Under the pieces are notes generated by a model. That model worked only from the letters and a program-made list of their open reading frames with translations. It was not told the origin of the DNA and ran no database searches. Shown here piece by piece: positions 41,012 through 50,086 of a stretch of DNA of 64,000 nt. The stretch comes from JARKQH01 sp964631605 (GTDB lineage: Bacteria; Verrucomicrobiota; Verrucomicrobiia; Limisphaerales; UBA8199), in assembly GCA_964631605.1 (NCBI GenBank), contig CAZVYG010000010.1, positions 1 through 64,000 on the forward strand, written 5' to 3'. Numbering within the stretch: position 1 is the stretch's first letter; each line of letters begins with the position of its first letter. The position numbers were made by a program, and so were the translations under genes.

Positions 41012-41913
41012 GGCACGGGGCCTTGGTGTATTTGGGCGCGTTCTTCGCGCTGGCGATGTCCTGGGCGGGGTTTGTGCTGACGCCACAGATGCAGGTGGGC
41101 CAGATGGTGGCGACCAATACCTTGTCGGCGGGGGCAAGGTACCCCGTGGCGCGGCCAGGCCTCGCCCAGCAAGGATTGCAGGTCTATCGGGCCAACGGGT
41201 GCGCGTATTGTCACAGCCAGCAGGTTTGGCAGCGGGGCACGGTCTTTGATGTGATGTTGACGGATGGGGGAACGAACCAGGCAGGCGTGGTGGCCGCCTT
41301 GCAGGCCGTGATGCCGCGGTTGTCAAGACCGGAGGCCTTGGGAATGCTCGAGGGCTTGCCCAAGGTGGTGGTGAAGGGAGTAAGCCGCGAGGAGGCTGAG
41401 AGCGCCATCAAGAAGTTGACAACCAGTGGAGCCAAGGCGGCGTTGTGGATTGAGCCGGTCGGGCCGGACATGGCGCGGGGCTGGGGCAGGCGACGGACGG
41501 TGCCGGAGGATTTCCTGTACGACTATCCCGTAATGCTCGGCGGCCAGCGGGTGGGACCGGATTTGGCGAATATCGGGGTGCGGCAGCCGGATGAAAGATG
41601 GCACTTGAGGCATTTGTACGCCCCGGGTTCGGTGGTCGCAGGTTCGGTGATGCCGGGGTATCCGTATCTGTTCGAAGAGCGGCGGGTCGTCGGAGAGGGC
41701 TCGCCGGACGCGCTGGCGATGAGCGGGCAACATGCGCCCGCGGCCGGATACGAGGTTGTCCCGAAGCCGGAGGCCAAGGCGCTGGCGGCGTATTTGGTCA
41801 GTTTGCGCGCGGAGGCGCCGTTGTTTACCGCGCCGTTGAGTCTTGCGGCCTCCGGGGCAGGGGGTGCGTCGGCCACCAACGGGGCGCCGGTTGCAGGAGG
41901 GGGGGCGCGATGA
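41008..41913 (+). CDS. CcoO-like monoheme cytochrome c with an L7/L12 C-terminal-domain-like insertion
   Basis: A 301-residue protein. One N-terminal helix (LVYLGAFFALAMSWAGFVL) precedes the CcoO heme site GLQVYRANGCAYCHSQQ (CxxCH at 65-69). The downstream CcoO core is present: YDYPVMLGG, RVGPDLANIGVR, WHLRHLYAPGSVV and SVMPGYPYLF with axial Met215. Between them residues 80-147 read FDVMLTDGGTN...VVAALQ...RLSRPEALGMLEGLP...KGVSREEAESAIKKL...GAKAALW, which follows the ribosomal L7/L12 C-terminal domain pattern (FDVIL, EAKDLVE, KEGVSKDDAEALKK, GAEVEVK). Lys residues that L7/L12 uses to bind factors are not kept. Coupled to both neighbours by ATGA. Confidence 0.75.
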   Translation: MRHGALVYLGAFFALAMSWAGFVLTPQMQVGQMVATNTLSAGARYPVARPGLAQQGLQVYRANGCAYCHSQQVWQRGTVFDVMLTDGGTNQAGVVAALQAVMPRLSRPEALGMLEGLPKVVVKGVSREEAESAIKKLTTSGAKAALWIEPVGPDMARGWGRRRTVPEDFLYDYPVMLGGQRVGPDLANIGVRQPDERWHLRHLYAPGSVVAGSVMPGYPYLFEERRVVGEGSPDALAMSGQHAPAAGYEVVPKPEAKALAAYLVSLRAEAPLFTAPLSLAASGAGGASATNGAPVAGGGAR

Positions 41914-42512
41914 AACCGGAGGTGCAAGTCGGGACGCAGAACGCGTCGGCCAACCACGAGCTCTCGGGGGCGCGAGGGGCGGTGCCGATGTGGCTTTTTG
42001 TTTTGCTCTTCGTGGGGCTGTTCTGGGGCATGAATTATTTTGACCGGCATGGTGGATGGTTTGACGGGCGGGTGTACGCGCCCTATCGGTCGGTGGCGGA
42101 GTTGCAGATGTATCAGCCCCCGACCGGGGGCATTAATTTGGAGCGTGGCCGGGCGCTTTATGAAAGTGTGTGCGCCCTGTGTCATGGCGTGGATGGAAAG
42201 GGGAAGGCGGGGCAGGCGCCGCCGCTGACCGGGAGCGATTGGGTATTGGGGCCGGTGAATCGGCTGGTCCGGATTCCGCTGGCGGGATTGACCGGGCCGC
42301 TTGAGGTCAATGGCCAACAATGGAATCTGGCAATGCCGGCGATGGGAGCGGCGATGTCGGATGAGGATTTGGCGGCGGTGTTGAGTTACATGCGGGCTTC
42401 CTGGGGCAACAAGGGCACGGAGGTGACGCCCGAACAGGTCGGTGCGGTGCGCAAGGAAATCGGCAACCGGTCGCAGCCCTTTACGGCGGCGGAGTTGCTG
42501 ACTGTGCAGTGA
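41910..42512 (+). CDS. CcoP-like monoheme cytochrome c
   Basis: A 200-residue membrane-anchored cytochrome. One helix (VPMWLFVLLFVGLFWGMNYF) is followed by a single heme site, YESVCALCHGVDGKGK, and a Met-rich region WNLAMPAMGAAMSDEDLAAVLSYMR typical of class-I cytochrome c axial ligation. Unlike true CcoP it has one heme, not two. It closes the coupled actABCDEF-orf-ccoN-ccoO-ccoP run. Confidence 0.85.
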   Translation: MKPEVQVGTQNASANHELSGARGAVPMWLFVLLFVGLFWGMNYFDRHGGWFDGRVYAPYRSVAELQMYQPPTGGINLERGRALYESVCALCHGVDGKGKAGQAPPLTGSDWVLGPVNRLVRIPLAGLTGPLEVNGQQWNLAMPAMGAAMSDEDLAAVLSYMRASWGNKGTEVTPEQVGAVRKEIGNRSQPFTAAELLTVQ

Positions 42513-43059
42513 GCCTCGCGCTCTCTCGGCTTGAAACCGCCGGAGGCGGATGGGGAGGTGGGGCTTCAGCAACTCATTTCGCCACGTCGGCACACCCGAA
42601 AAGTTTGGCCCCTTTTTTCATGGGAACCCCGCTGGCCTCTCTGGGAGTCGCGGCGCTGCCGTACAATCCTCTAATGTCTGCTCTCACCACCCATGCTGAT
42701 TCCCGCCTTGCGCACTGAACGTGGATGCTTCCCAGGCCGTGACCTGATGGACGGGGTGCGTTCTAAGCAACACAGAGGGCATCCACAGAATCCAACACTG
42801 GGACCGTGGGACCCGTGGGACCCTTCAAAAATTAGCGCCTTGACGTGGGGGCATAATGATCTTATTCACGCGCTGATCTTTGGCCACTATTTAGGCAGGG
42901 TGCTATGGCGTTTGAAACCGTTACAAGCCGGTCCAACTCTCTCCGTGCTGCGGCAGAGGCGGGCGGTGGTCTGGCCGGCTGCACTGTATCTCTGAGCCAG
43001 CCACCCTTTGCCAGAAAAGTTCCAAGGCTCTCGGTGAACGCCACACTATCGCCAAAACC
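42513..43059. other. Intergenic region after the ACIII operon
   Basis: About 550 nt without a convincing gene. It contains three near-copies of TGGGACC(C/G) in tandem at 42799-42823 and becomes steadily less GC-rich toward the secreted-protein gene. A run of weak hydrophobic codons around 42600-42720 does not form a credible ORF. Confidence 0.5.
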
Positions 43060-45681
43060 ATGAAAGCAAGACTGACCGTCACCCTCCTTTGGTTTGCACT
43101 CTTGCCGTGCCTGCTTGCGCAAACTACTGATGATTACGTAAAACAAGGACGAGCCTACCTCGCGGCGACAGACATCCTTGCTGCAGACCGTTGCTTCTCG
43201 AATGCCGTGGCGCAATCCCCAAATCACCAAGTGGCCAACGTCCTTTATGCAGTTACCCGATTGGCGACGTTGCCGTACAAGCAGCCCACTGGCGACTTCT
43301 TGAGCCGGCTGGGGTTTCCCCAGGCGGGCCGTAACATCTATAACTGGACCGCAGCTTTGTTGGTCGATGCCGATCAGGTGCCGTTGATGCCCACGGGAGT
43401 CAGTGCCAGCGAGTTTACCGCGGTTTTGCGCACGAATATCCTTCCTGTCGTCGTCGCGGCGGAGGCAAATCTTGCGACTGTGACGGATGCCGGTTTCACG
43501 CTGGCGCTGAAAGCCAGCGAAACCCGCACCGTGGATGTTGTTCTCGATTATGGTGATATCCAAATGGCGCGCGCATTACTCCGGGCTGCAGAGTACTGCA
43601 TCTACAATGCCTATTCTTGGAATATCGAGGCGGAGTTGACAGCAATCCGGGCGATGTTTGACCTGGACCAACCGACAACGCTCGAAGAGGTGTTTATCGC
43701 CTATCCCGAACTTCTGACCTTCGCGACGACCAACGACTTGAACGCCGCAAAAATGTCGTTCCAGAAGTGCGTGGACCATTACCTGGCTGCGTCGCTCTTC
43801 ATTCGCAGCAACCGTCCTCCCGCCGCCGTGCGGCTCTTTAACCTCGATCCTGACAGGACAGCCGACGAAGAGAAATTTCGGTGGACTCTGGCACAACTGA
43901 AGGATTCCCTGTCGCGGGCGGTTACGCTGAGGGTGGAAACTAATTACACCGTCTTCGCGGGGGCGTTGTTTAGCGACCCCAAATCACCGCGGCTCTTTCT
44001 TCCATGCATACGCGGCAATAGCTTTGGCCTGGGCACCTTGCCGGACCAAACTTTCGGAGGCACAATTCAGGGGCTTTCCAACCTGACAGTGGATCAGTTT
44101 CTTGCCCGGTATATTGAACCCATGCCCACCCTTGGTGCAGGGTCCCGCAAACCTGGAGGTCGGTTCGAGTTTCTACTAAACCTCGCAGAGGGCCGGGGTT
44201 ATGTAGTCCAGATTTCGACCAACCTCCTTGATTGGACCGATTACCTTGCTTTCTTTGCGAGCGACTGGTTCTACAACTTTGCCGACCCCGCTGCGGCCCT
44301 TAATTCGCGGTGCTTTTATCGAGTTGTGGACCGTACAACTAATATGCCACCGCCCCCCAACGACAATTTCAGCGGCCGCCTTGCCATCCCCGGATTGGAC
44401 TCGCCGGTAAATGGTTATAACGTGAGTGCGACGCTGGGGCCTGGAGAATCGGATTGGACTGAAGGCTTCGGCAAAACAATTTGGTGGAGCTGGACCTCAA
44501 CTGTATCTGGGGAAGTCGCGGTCGTAGCTCCGCCCCGTAAATTTGTCGCCGTGTTTACCGGCAGCACTCTCCATGGCTTAACACAGCTCGCCCGCGGCTG
44601 GACCCAGGTGAATTTCGTTGCCCAAGCCGGTACAACATATCAGTTCCTATTGGACAGTGTATGGTACGACACTGAACCAACGATGCGCCTGGTGGTCACT
44701 CGGCCACCAACACTGGTCATTACCGCTCCCACAAATAATGCTGAGTACTATTCCCCAGCCACTGTCATGATCGCAGGCCTGGCATGGGACCCAAGCGGCC
44801 AAGTACCGGAAGTCATTGCCGAGGGCTTTATTGGGGGCGCGATCCTCTATGAGACCAACGCCAACAACTTCAGTTTTCTGCTTACTAACGTGCCGCCAGG
44901 CAATTACTCCCTCACTCTTTCTGCGATAAACAGTTCAGGTGCTCAAACCCAGGAAGAGCGCTCTTTTCGTGTAACTCCGCCCAACAACATGTTTTCCAAC
45001 GCCATTCCCATCGTGGGCTCTCCATTGCTCGTCGTGGGTTCCAACCGCAACGCGAACCGGGAAGATGCCGAGCCGCAGCACGGCTATTGGTACGATGCCG
45101 CTTCTGTCTGGTGGGCTTGGACGCCGACCAACAGCGGTCCCGTGACAATTGCCTGCGCGTTCGGGAATGGATATACTCCAAGCCTTGGCGTTTACACGGG
45201 CCACACCCTTTCCACTCTGACACGCGTGACCAACAGTGTGCGGTCCAACACGGTCGCCTTGGCGCAGTTCACGGCGACCGCCGGAATGACTTATAAAATC
45301 GCTGTTGATTCTGAAAGCTATGAGGAAGGAGACATCTACTTGGGTATTAACTTCTCCCCTGTTCCGCCACTGCCTGCCATCCCACTTGCATTTGGGGTTC
45401 CCGCCAACAACCTCACCGGTTCATTTGACAGCGAAACGCTTTACAGGATAGACGTCCCCGACGGGCTTGCCTCCTTGCGAATTAGCATCGCCGGCGGCAC
45501 GGGTGACTGCGACCTATACGTGCGCTACGGGTTGCGGCCCAGTTTGACGGATTATGATTTTGCCCCGTACTTGGATGGGAACGACGAGACAGTGACCATC
45601 ACAACCCCGGCACCAGGGTATTGGTATATTCTGCTTTACGGGTTTGGCTCTTACTCGGGGGTTTCCCTGCTGGCACAGTGA
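43060..45681 (+). CDS. Large secreted protein with TPR-like N-terminus and pre-peptidase-type C-terminal domain
   Basis: An 873-residue exported protein of unknown function. A signal peptide spans residues 1-20 (ends CLLAQ). Residues about 25-300 are helical and TPR-like (DYVKQGRAYLAATDILAADRCF, then an all-alpha region). A module ending CFYRVV (about 405-425) follows. The rest is beta-rich: one Ig-like segment (PTLVITAPTNNAEYYSP) and two related repeats with W-W-x-W cores (IWWSWTSTVSG, VWWAWTPTNSG). It finishes with a pre-peptidase C-terminal domain (LYRIDVPDGLASLRIS, GDCDLYVRYG, PGYWYILLYG). Codon use is noticeably less GC-rich than in the neighbouring operons, suggesting transfer or relaxed selection. 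Confidence 0.8.
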   Translation: MKARLTVTLLWFALLPCLLAQTTDDYVKQGRAYLAATDILAADRCFSNAVAQSPNHQVANVLYAVTRLATLPYKQPTGDFLSRLGFPQAGRNIYNWTAALLVDADQVPLMPTGVSASEFTAVLRTNILPVVVAAEANLATVTDAGFTLALKASETRTVDVVLDYGDIQMARALLRAAEYCIYNAYSWNIEAELTAIRAMFDLDQPTTLEEVFIAYPELLTFATTNDLNAAKMSFQKCVDHYLAASLFIRSNRPPAAVRLFNLDPDRTADEEKFRWTLAQLKDSLSRAVTLRVETNYTVFAGALFSDPKSPRLFLPCIRGNSFGLGTLPDQTFGGTIQGLSNLTVDQFLARYIEPMPTLGAGSRKPGGRFEFLLNLAEGRGYVVQISTNLLDWTDYLAFFASDWFYNFADPAAALNSRCFYRVVDRTTNMPPPPNDNFSGRLAIPGLDSPVNGYNVSATLGPGESDWTEGFGKTIWWSWTSTVSGEVAVVAPPRKFVAVFTGSTLHGLTQLARGWTQVNFVAQAGTTYQFLLDSVWYDTEPTMRLVVTRPPTLVITAPTNNAEYYSPATVMIAGLAWDPSGQVPEVIAEGFIGGAILYETNANNFSFLLTNVPPGNYSLTLSAINSSGAQTQEERSFRVTPPNNMFSNAIPIVGSPLLVVGSNRNANREDAEPQHGYWYDAASVWWAWTPTNSGPVTIACAFGNGYTPSLGVYTGHTLSTLTRVTNSVRSNTVALAQFTATAGMTYKIAVDSESYEEGDIYLGINFSPVPPLPAIPLAFGVPANNLTGSFDSETLYRIDVPDGLASLRISIAGGTGDCDLYVRYGLRPSLTDYDFAPYLDGNDETVTITTPAPGYWYILLYGFGSYSGVSLLAQ

Positions 45682-46090
45682 AGCTCCAGCAGCCGTGAAG
45701 GAAACTGGACCAAGCAATAGGAACCGGAATTCGAATCAAGCTTCGGCGCAGCCGCCCCGTTGCTGACGCCTCCCAGCGTTAGGTGCCCTCCGACACAGAT
45801 ATGTAACGCTTGCGTTCATACGCGCCGATGCGGCGCGTCGCTTGGTAGGGCGTGTGGATGGTAATGCACCGCTGTGGCCAACGGTCTTACACATACAACG
45901 CTGCCGGCGGGCCTAAAACCCCAAGGCCTTCGCCCGGGGCACCCCGTAAAATCTCCCCTATTTCATGTTCCCCTCCGCAAAAAATGTATAGCGGGAGTCA
46001 TTATTCGGGGCTATTTTGCCGGCTTTGAGCACCCACGATGGGTCAGGGCCGGCAACGCCGTGGCTGGCGGCGCTGGCGACCCAAATCGAA
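45682..46090. other. Intergenic region before the hemENYH operon
   Basis: About 410 nt with no gene I can support. It holds a perfect 8-bp inverted repeat (45820-45838) and CG-rich runs. An AT-rich patch near 45975-46015 is the likely promoter region for hemE. Confidence 0.5.
45820..45838. repeat. Perfect short inverted repeat
   Basis: ACGCGCCG (45820-45827) and CGGCGCGT (45831-45838) pair around a 3-nt loop. No T-run follows, so it is a hairpin or protein-binding site, not a standard terminator. Confidence 0.6.
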
Positions 46091-47206
46091 ATGACAAAAC
46101 CTGTTAATCCAGACGTGTCCGCCGCCGGCGAGGACACCAGCAGCTCGCGACCGAGTGATCCTGCCCAAGACAGCGGGCGGCTGACCAATCGGGAGCGGTT
46201 TCTGGCCGCGTGCCGTTGTCAGCGGCTGGATCGCCCGCCGGTGTGGCTGATGCGGCAGGCGGGGCGGGCCTTGCCGGAATACCGTGCCCTCAAGGGAAAA
46301 CACACCTTTTTGGAGCTGGTGCAGACCCCGGAGTTGGCCGCGGAAGTGACTTTGCAGCCGATTCGGAGGTTTGATTTCGACGCGGCGATTCTGTTCAGCG
46401 ACATCCTGGTCATTGCCGAAGGGCTGGGTCAGAAATACCAGTTTCGCGACCAGGGAGGGATCGAAATGGAGTTTCTGCTGCAGAGCCCAGCCGACATCGA
46501 GCGGCTCGAACCGGGGGCTGTGTGCGAGCGGCTGCAGTACGTGGCGCGGGCGTTAAAACTGATCAAGCGCGAACTCAAAGGGCGCACAGCCTTGATCGGC
46601 TTCGCGGGGTCGCCCTGGACGCTGGCGAATTTCATGATTCAGGGCGGGGGAGTGAAGGAATACACCAAAGCCAAGGCGCTTTTTTACTCTGACCCCGCCC
46701 TCTTCGGGCGGCTGATGGAGAAGTTGACGGTTGCCATCAGCGACTTTTTGCGGCTCCAAATTGACGCGGGGGCGGAAGCGGTCCAGATTTTTGATAGTCT
46801 CGGCGGGGTGTTGTCCGACGGCAGCTTCGGGCCCGCCTCGGCGACGTGGATGAAACGAATTGTGGAATCGCTAAAAAACCGGGTGCCGGTGATTGTTTTC
46901 AGCAAGGGCGCGCATGGCAATTGGGCTGAATTGGTGGAGACAGGGGCCCAGGTGCTGGGAGCGGATTGGACGGTGCGTCTGGCGGACCTCGCGCGGCGGC
47001 TGCCGGCCAAGGTCGGCCTGCAGGGGAACCTGGACCCGTTCGTGTTGACCACCACTCCGGACGTGGTGGGCAGGGAAACGGCTCGCATTTTGCGCGAAAT
47101 GAACGGGCGGCCCGGGCACATCTTCAATCTCGGACACGGCGTGACACCCGGGGCGAAGCTGGAAAACATCGAACGCCTGGTCGCGACCGTGCGCGAATAC
47201 AAATGA
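46091..47206 (+). CDS. hemE: Uroporphyrinogen decarboxylase
   Basis: A 371-residue enzyme that removes four carboxyls from uro'gen III to give copro'gen III. It has the diagnostic RPPVWLMRQAGRALPEYR (substrate-binding Arg pair), FDFDAAILFSDILVIAEGLG (catalytic Asp), GFAGSPWTLANFMIQGGG and a C-terminal FNLGHGVTPGAKLENI. The ATG at 46091 was chosen because the family N-terminus begins after a short variable tail; an upstream in-frame ATG adds 25 residues. hemN follows with ATGA overlap. Confidence 0.95.
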   Translation: MTKPVNPDVSAAGEDTSSSRPSDPAQDSGRLTNRERFLAACRCQRLDRPPVWLMRQAGRALPEYRALKGKHTFLELVQTPELAAEVTLQPIRRFDFDAAILFSDILVIAEGLGQKYQFRDQGGIEMEFLLQSPADIERLEPGAVCERLQYVARALKLIKRELKGRTALIGFAGSPWTLANFMIQGGGVKEYTKAKALFYSDPALFGRLMEKLTVAISDFLRLQIDAGAEAVQIFDSLGGVLSDGSFGPASATWMKRIVESLKNRVPVIVFSKGAHGNWAELVETGAQVLGADWTVRLADLARRLPAKVGLQGNLDPFVLTTTPDVVGRETARILREMNGRPGHIFNLGHGVTPGAKLENIERLVATVREYK

Positions 47207-48579
47207 GCATGCTGACCGTTGATCTCGAGCTGGTGAAGAAATACAACGTGGCGGGGCCGCGTTATACCTCCTATCCTCCCGCCACAAAGTTCACCGAGGC
47301 GCTGAAATGGCCCGAGCTGGCCGAATTGCTGATCGAGAACAACCGGACGGAGCGCGACCTCTCCCTCTACTTCCACATCCCCTTTTGCGAGACCCTGTGC
47401 TGGTACTGCGGCTGCACCACCGTCATCACGCTCAACCACGCCCAGGGCGATGCCTACGTTCGTTACCTGGACAAGGAGATGGCGCAGATGAGCGCGCTGC
47501 TCAACCCGCGCCGCAAGGCGGTGCAACTCCATTGGGGCGGGGGATCACCGACCTTTCTAACCGCGGACGAAATCCGGCGGCTGGGGGAGAGCATCCGGCG
47601 CCATTTTCCTTTTTCGGAGGATATTGAGGCGGGAGTGGAAGTGGACCCGCGGCGCCTCACGCGGGATCACATTGTGGCGTTGCGCGAAATCGGGTTCAAC
47701 CGGGCCTCGCTGGGGGTCCAGGATTTTGACCCGACCGTCATGAAAGCGGTGCACCGGGTTCAGCCGCGGGAGTTGACCGAGCAGGTGCTGGGCTGGGTGC
47801 GGGAGCTGGGTTTCAGCTCGGTGAATTTCGACCTGATTTACGGTTTGCCTTACCAGACGGTCGAGTCTTTCAATCGCACGCTGGACGCGGTGATTGAGAT
47901 GGGGCCGGACCGGCTGGCGGTCTTCAGCTACGCCCATGTGCCCTGGGTGAAACCGGCGCAGCGAATTCTCGAGCAGAAGGTCCTGCCGACCGCCGAAGTC
48001 AAATTGCAGCTCCTCAAGACCGTGATCGAGCGTCTGACGGCGGACAACCGCTACGTGTATATCGGCATGGATCATTTCGCACGGCCGACGGACGAACTGG
48101 CCGTGGCGCAGAGCCGGAAGCAACTGCAAAGAAATTTTCAGGGCTACAGCACCCGCGGCGGGGCTGATATCTACGCTTTTGGCATGTCGTCCATTTCACA
48201 AATACCGGAAGCCTACTGGCAGAACGAGAAGGACCTGCCGAAGTATTATGCCGCGTTGGACGCCGGCCAGGTGCCCCTGGCGCGCGGGTACCTCGTCACC
48301 GAGGAGGACAAGATTCGGCGCGAGACCATCATGCGGGTGATGTGCGACTTGTCCCTGAACTATGCGGCGATGTCCCGGCGCCTGGGGATCAATTTCGCGG
48401 CGCATTTCCAGCGCGAGCTGGAATCCCTGGCCGGATTCGAGGCCGACGGTTTGGTGCGCCGCACGGCGGAGGGCATGGAAGTCACCGGCACCGGCCGCCT
48501 CTTCATTCGCAATATCGCCATGAGTTTTGACAACACCCTCGCACCCGTGGGCGAGCGGAAACATTCGCGCACGATTTGA
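47203..48579 (+). CDS. hemN: Oxygen-independent coproporphyrinogen-III oxidase
   Basis: A 458-residue radical SAM enzyme converting copro'gen III to protoporphyrinogen IX. The cluster motif is FHIPFCETLCWYCGC (CxxxCxxC). N-terminal VAGPRYTSYPPATKF and QLHWGGGSPTFL are typical of true HemN. ASLGVQDFDPTVMKAV and the C-terminal HemN domain (EEDKIRRETIMRVMCDLSLNY) complete it. Being oxygen-independent it works under low oxygen. Confidence 0.95.
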   Translation: MSMLTVDLELVKKYNVAGPRYTSYPPATKFTEALKWPELAELLIENNRTERDLSLYFHIPFCETLCWYCGCTTVITLNHAQGDAYVRYLDKEMAQMSALLNPRRKAVQLHWGGGSPTFLTADEIRRLGESIRRHFPFSEDIEAGVEVDPRRLTRDHIVALREIGFNRASLGVQDFDPTVMKAVHRVQPRELTEQVLGWVRELGFSSVNFDLIYGLPYQTVESFNRTLDAVIEMGPDRLAVFSYAHVPWVKPAQRILEQKVLPTAEVKLQLLKTVIERLTADNRYVYIGMDHFARPTDELAVAQSRKQLQRNFQGYSTRGGADIYAFGMSSISQIPEAYWQNEKDLPKYYAALDAGQVPLARGYLVTEEDKIRRETIMRVMCDLSLNYAAMSRRLGINFAAHFQRELESLAGFEADGLVRRTAEGMEVTGTGRLFIRNIAMSFDNTLAPVGERKHSRTI

Positions 48580-48640
48580 CGACGGGCGGGACCCCCTGAA
48601 CGATGCCGGGAAAGCAATCGAAACTGGCCGCGAAAACGTG

Positions 48641-50086
48641 ATGAACCCTGTGGCAATTATCGGCGCGGGAATTACAGGATTAACCGCGGCCTTTTATCTC
48701 CAGCGGAAGGGTATCCCGGTTACCGTTTATGAAGCCGGCCACCGGGTGGGGGGGGTGATCGAGTCCATTCGGCGGGATGGGTTTCTGGCGGAATTCGGGC
48801 CCAACACAATCCTCGAGACCTCGCCCCGCATCGCGGAGTTGATTCGGGATGCCGGATTGCAGGCCCGCCGGCTGGACCCGGACCCCAAAGCGGCCGCCCG
48901 CTACGTGGTTCGGTACCGCCGCCCGATTGCCATGCCCGGATCGCCGCTGGGCTTTTTCACCACGGAACTGTTCACTGCCAAGGCCAAGCTGGCGGTGCTC
49001 CGGGAACCTTTTGTTCCCCCACGGCGCGATGGCAAGGAGGAGACGGTGGCGGAGTTTGTGGTGCGTCGCCTCAACCAGGAGTTTTTGGACCACGCGATTG
49101 ACGCGCTGGTGGCGGGGGTTTACGCGGGCGACCCTTACAAACTCTCGGTGCCGCAGGCCTTCCCCAAGCTCGGGCAGCTCGAGGCAAAGTACGGTTCGCT
49201 GATTCGCGGGCAGCTTTTCGGCGCGCGCGAGCGGAAGCGAAGGGGGGAGGTGGCCAAGGACCGCGCGCCCAAGTTTTCATTTGACGATGGATTGCAGGTG
49301 CTGCCGGAAACGCTGCGGGAGCGGCTGGGGCAGGCGGTTCGGCTTGACACGAAGGTGACCGGTGTGCGGCGGGTGGACGGAATGTGGGAACTGAACTTTG
49401 AAACGGGTCAACAGGCCGGCCGGGCCCGGCATCGGGCCGTGATTTACGCCGGCACCGCTCATGCCTTGGCCGAGTTGAAAATCGAGGCGGAGCCCCCTGT
49501 CAGCCTGAAGCCTTTTTCCGAAATCCGATATCCGCCGGTGGCCAGCGTGGTGTTGGGATTCCGGCGTGAGGACGTGACGCACCCCTGCGAGGGTTTTGGC
49601 ATGCTGATACCGAAGGTTGAAGGCTTCCGGATTCTGGGGACCATTTTCTCCAGCTCCTTGTTTCCCAATCGGGCGCCGGCCGGGCACCTCACGCTGACCA
49701 GTTACGTGGGGGGCGAACGTTACCCGGAGCTGGCCTCATTACCGGCGGAGCGGTTAACGGAGATCACCTGCGAGGACTTGCGAATCCTGCTCGGGGTCCG
49801 CGGCCGCCCCGTGTTCGAACATACGGTTTACTACCCCCGGGCGATACCGCAGTATGTCGTGGGCTACGGCCGTTACCGGGACCTGATGAGTAGGATTGAA
49901 GAGGAGGCGCCCGGTTTGTTTTTTGCGGGTCACTACCGCGACGGGATTTCGTTAAGCGATTCAATCGTTTCGGGCTGCAAGGCGGCCGACCGCGTCGCGG
50001 CTTGGGTCGCGCAGGCGCCGTCCAATCCGGCCGGGGCGGATGCGGCTGGCGCATCCGGCACGCTCGCCAAAGAACAATCCAGATGA
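48641..50086 (+). CDS. hemY: Protoporphyrinogen oxidase (HemY type)
   Basis: A 481-residue FAD enzyme oxidising protoporphyrinogen IX to protoporphyrin IX. The FAD-binding start is VAIIGAGITGLTAAFYLQRKG, followed by VYEAGHRVGGVIESI and EFGPNTIL, characteristic of HemY/PPOX. The C-terminal FAD-binding stretch is FFAGHYRDGISLSDSIVSGC. The ATG at 48641 starts the Rossmann strand; upstream in-frame sequence belongs to the hemN end. hemH overlaps as ATGA. Confidence 0.93.
   Translation: MNPVAIIGAGITGLTAAFYLQRKGIPVTVYEAGHRVGGVIESIRRDGFLAEFGPNTILETSPRIAELIRDAGLQARRLDPDPKAAARYVVRYRRPIAMPGSPLGFFTTELFTAKAKLAVLREPFVPPRRDGKEETVAEFVVRRLNQEFLDHAIDALVAGVYAGDPYKLSVPQAFPKLGQLEAKYGSLIRGQLFGARERKRRGEVAKDRAPKFSFDDGLQVLPETLRERLGQAVRLDTKVTGVRRVDGMWELNFETGQQAGRARHRAVIYAGTAHALAELKIEAEPPVSLKPFSEIRYPPVASVVLGFRREDVTHPCEGFGMLIPKVEGFRILGTIFSSSLFPNRAPAGHLTLTSYVGGERYPELASLPAERLTEITCEDLRILLGVRGRPVFEHTVYYPRAIPQYVVGYGRYRDLMSRIEEEAPGLFFAGHYRDGISLSDSIVSGCKAADRVAAWVAQAPSNPAGADAAGASGTLAKEQSR

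Noticed and set aside
45820..45838. Terminator for the 873-aa protein gene
   Set aside because: The inverted repeat lacks a T-run and is about 140 nt from the stop.
45874..46107. 77-aa ORF upstream of hemE
   Set aside because: No start context or recognisable protein, and it runs into the hemE coding start in another frame.
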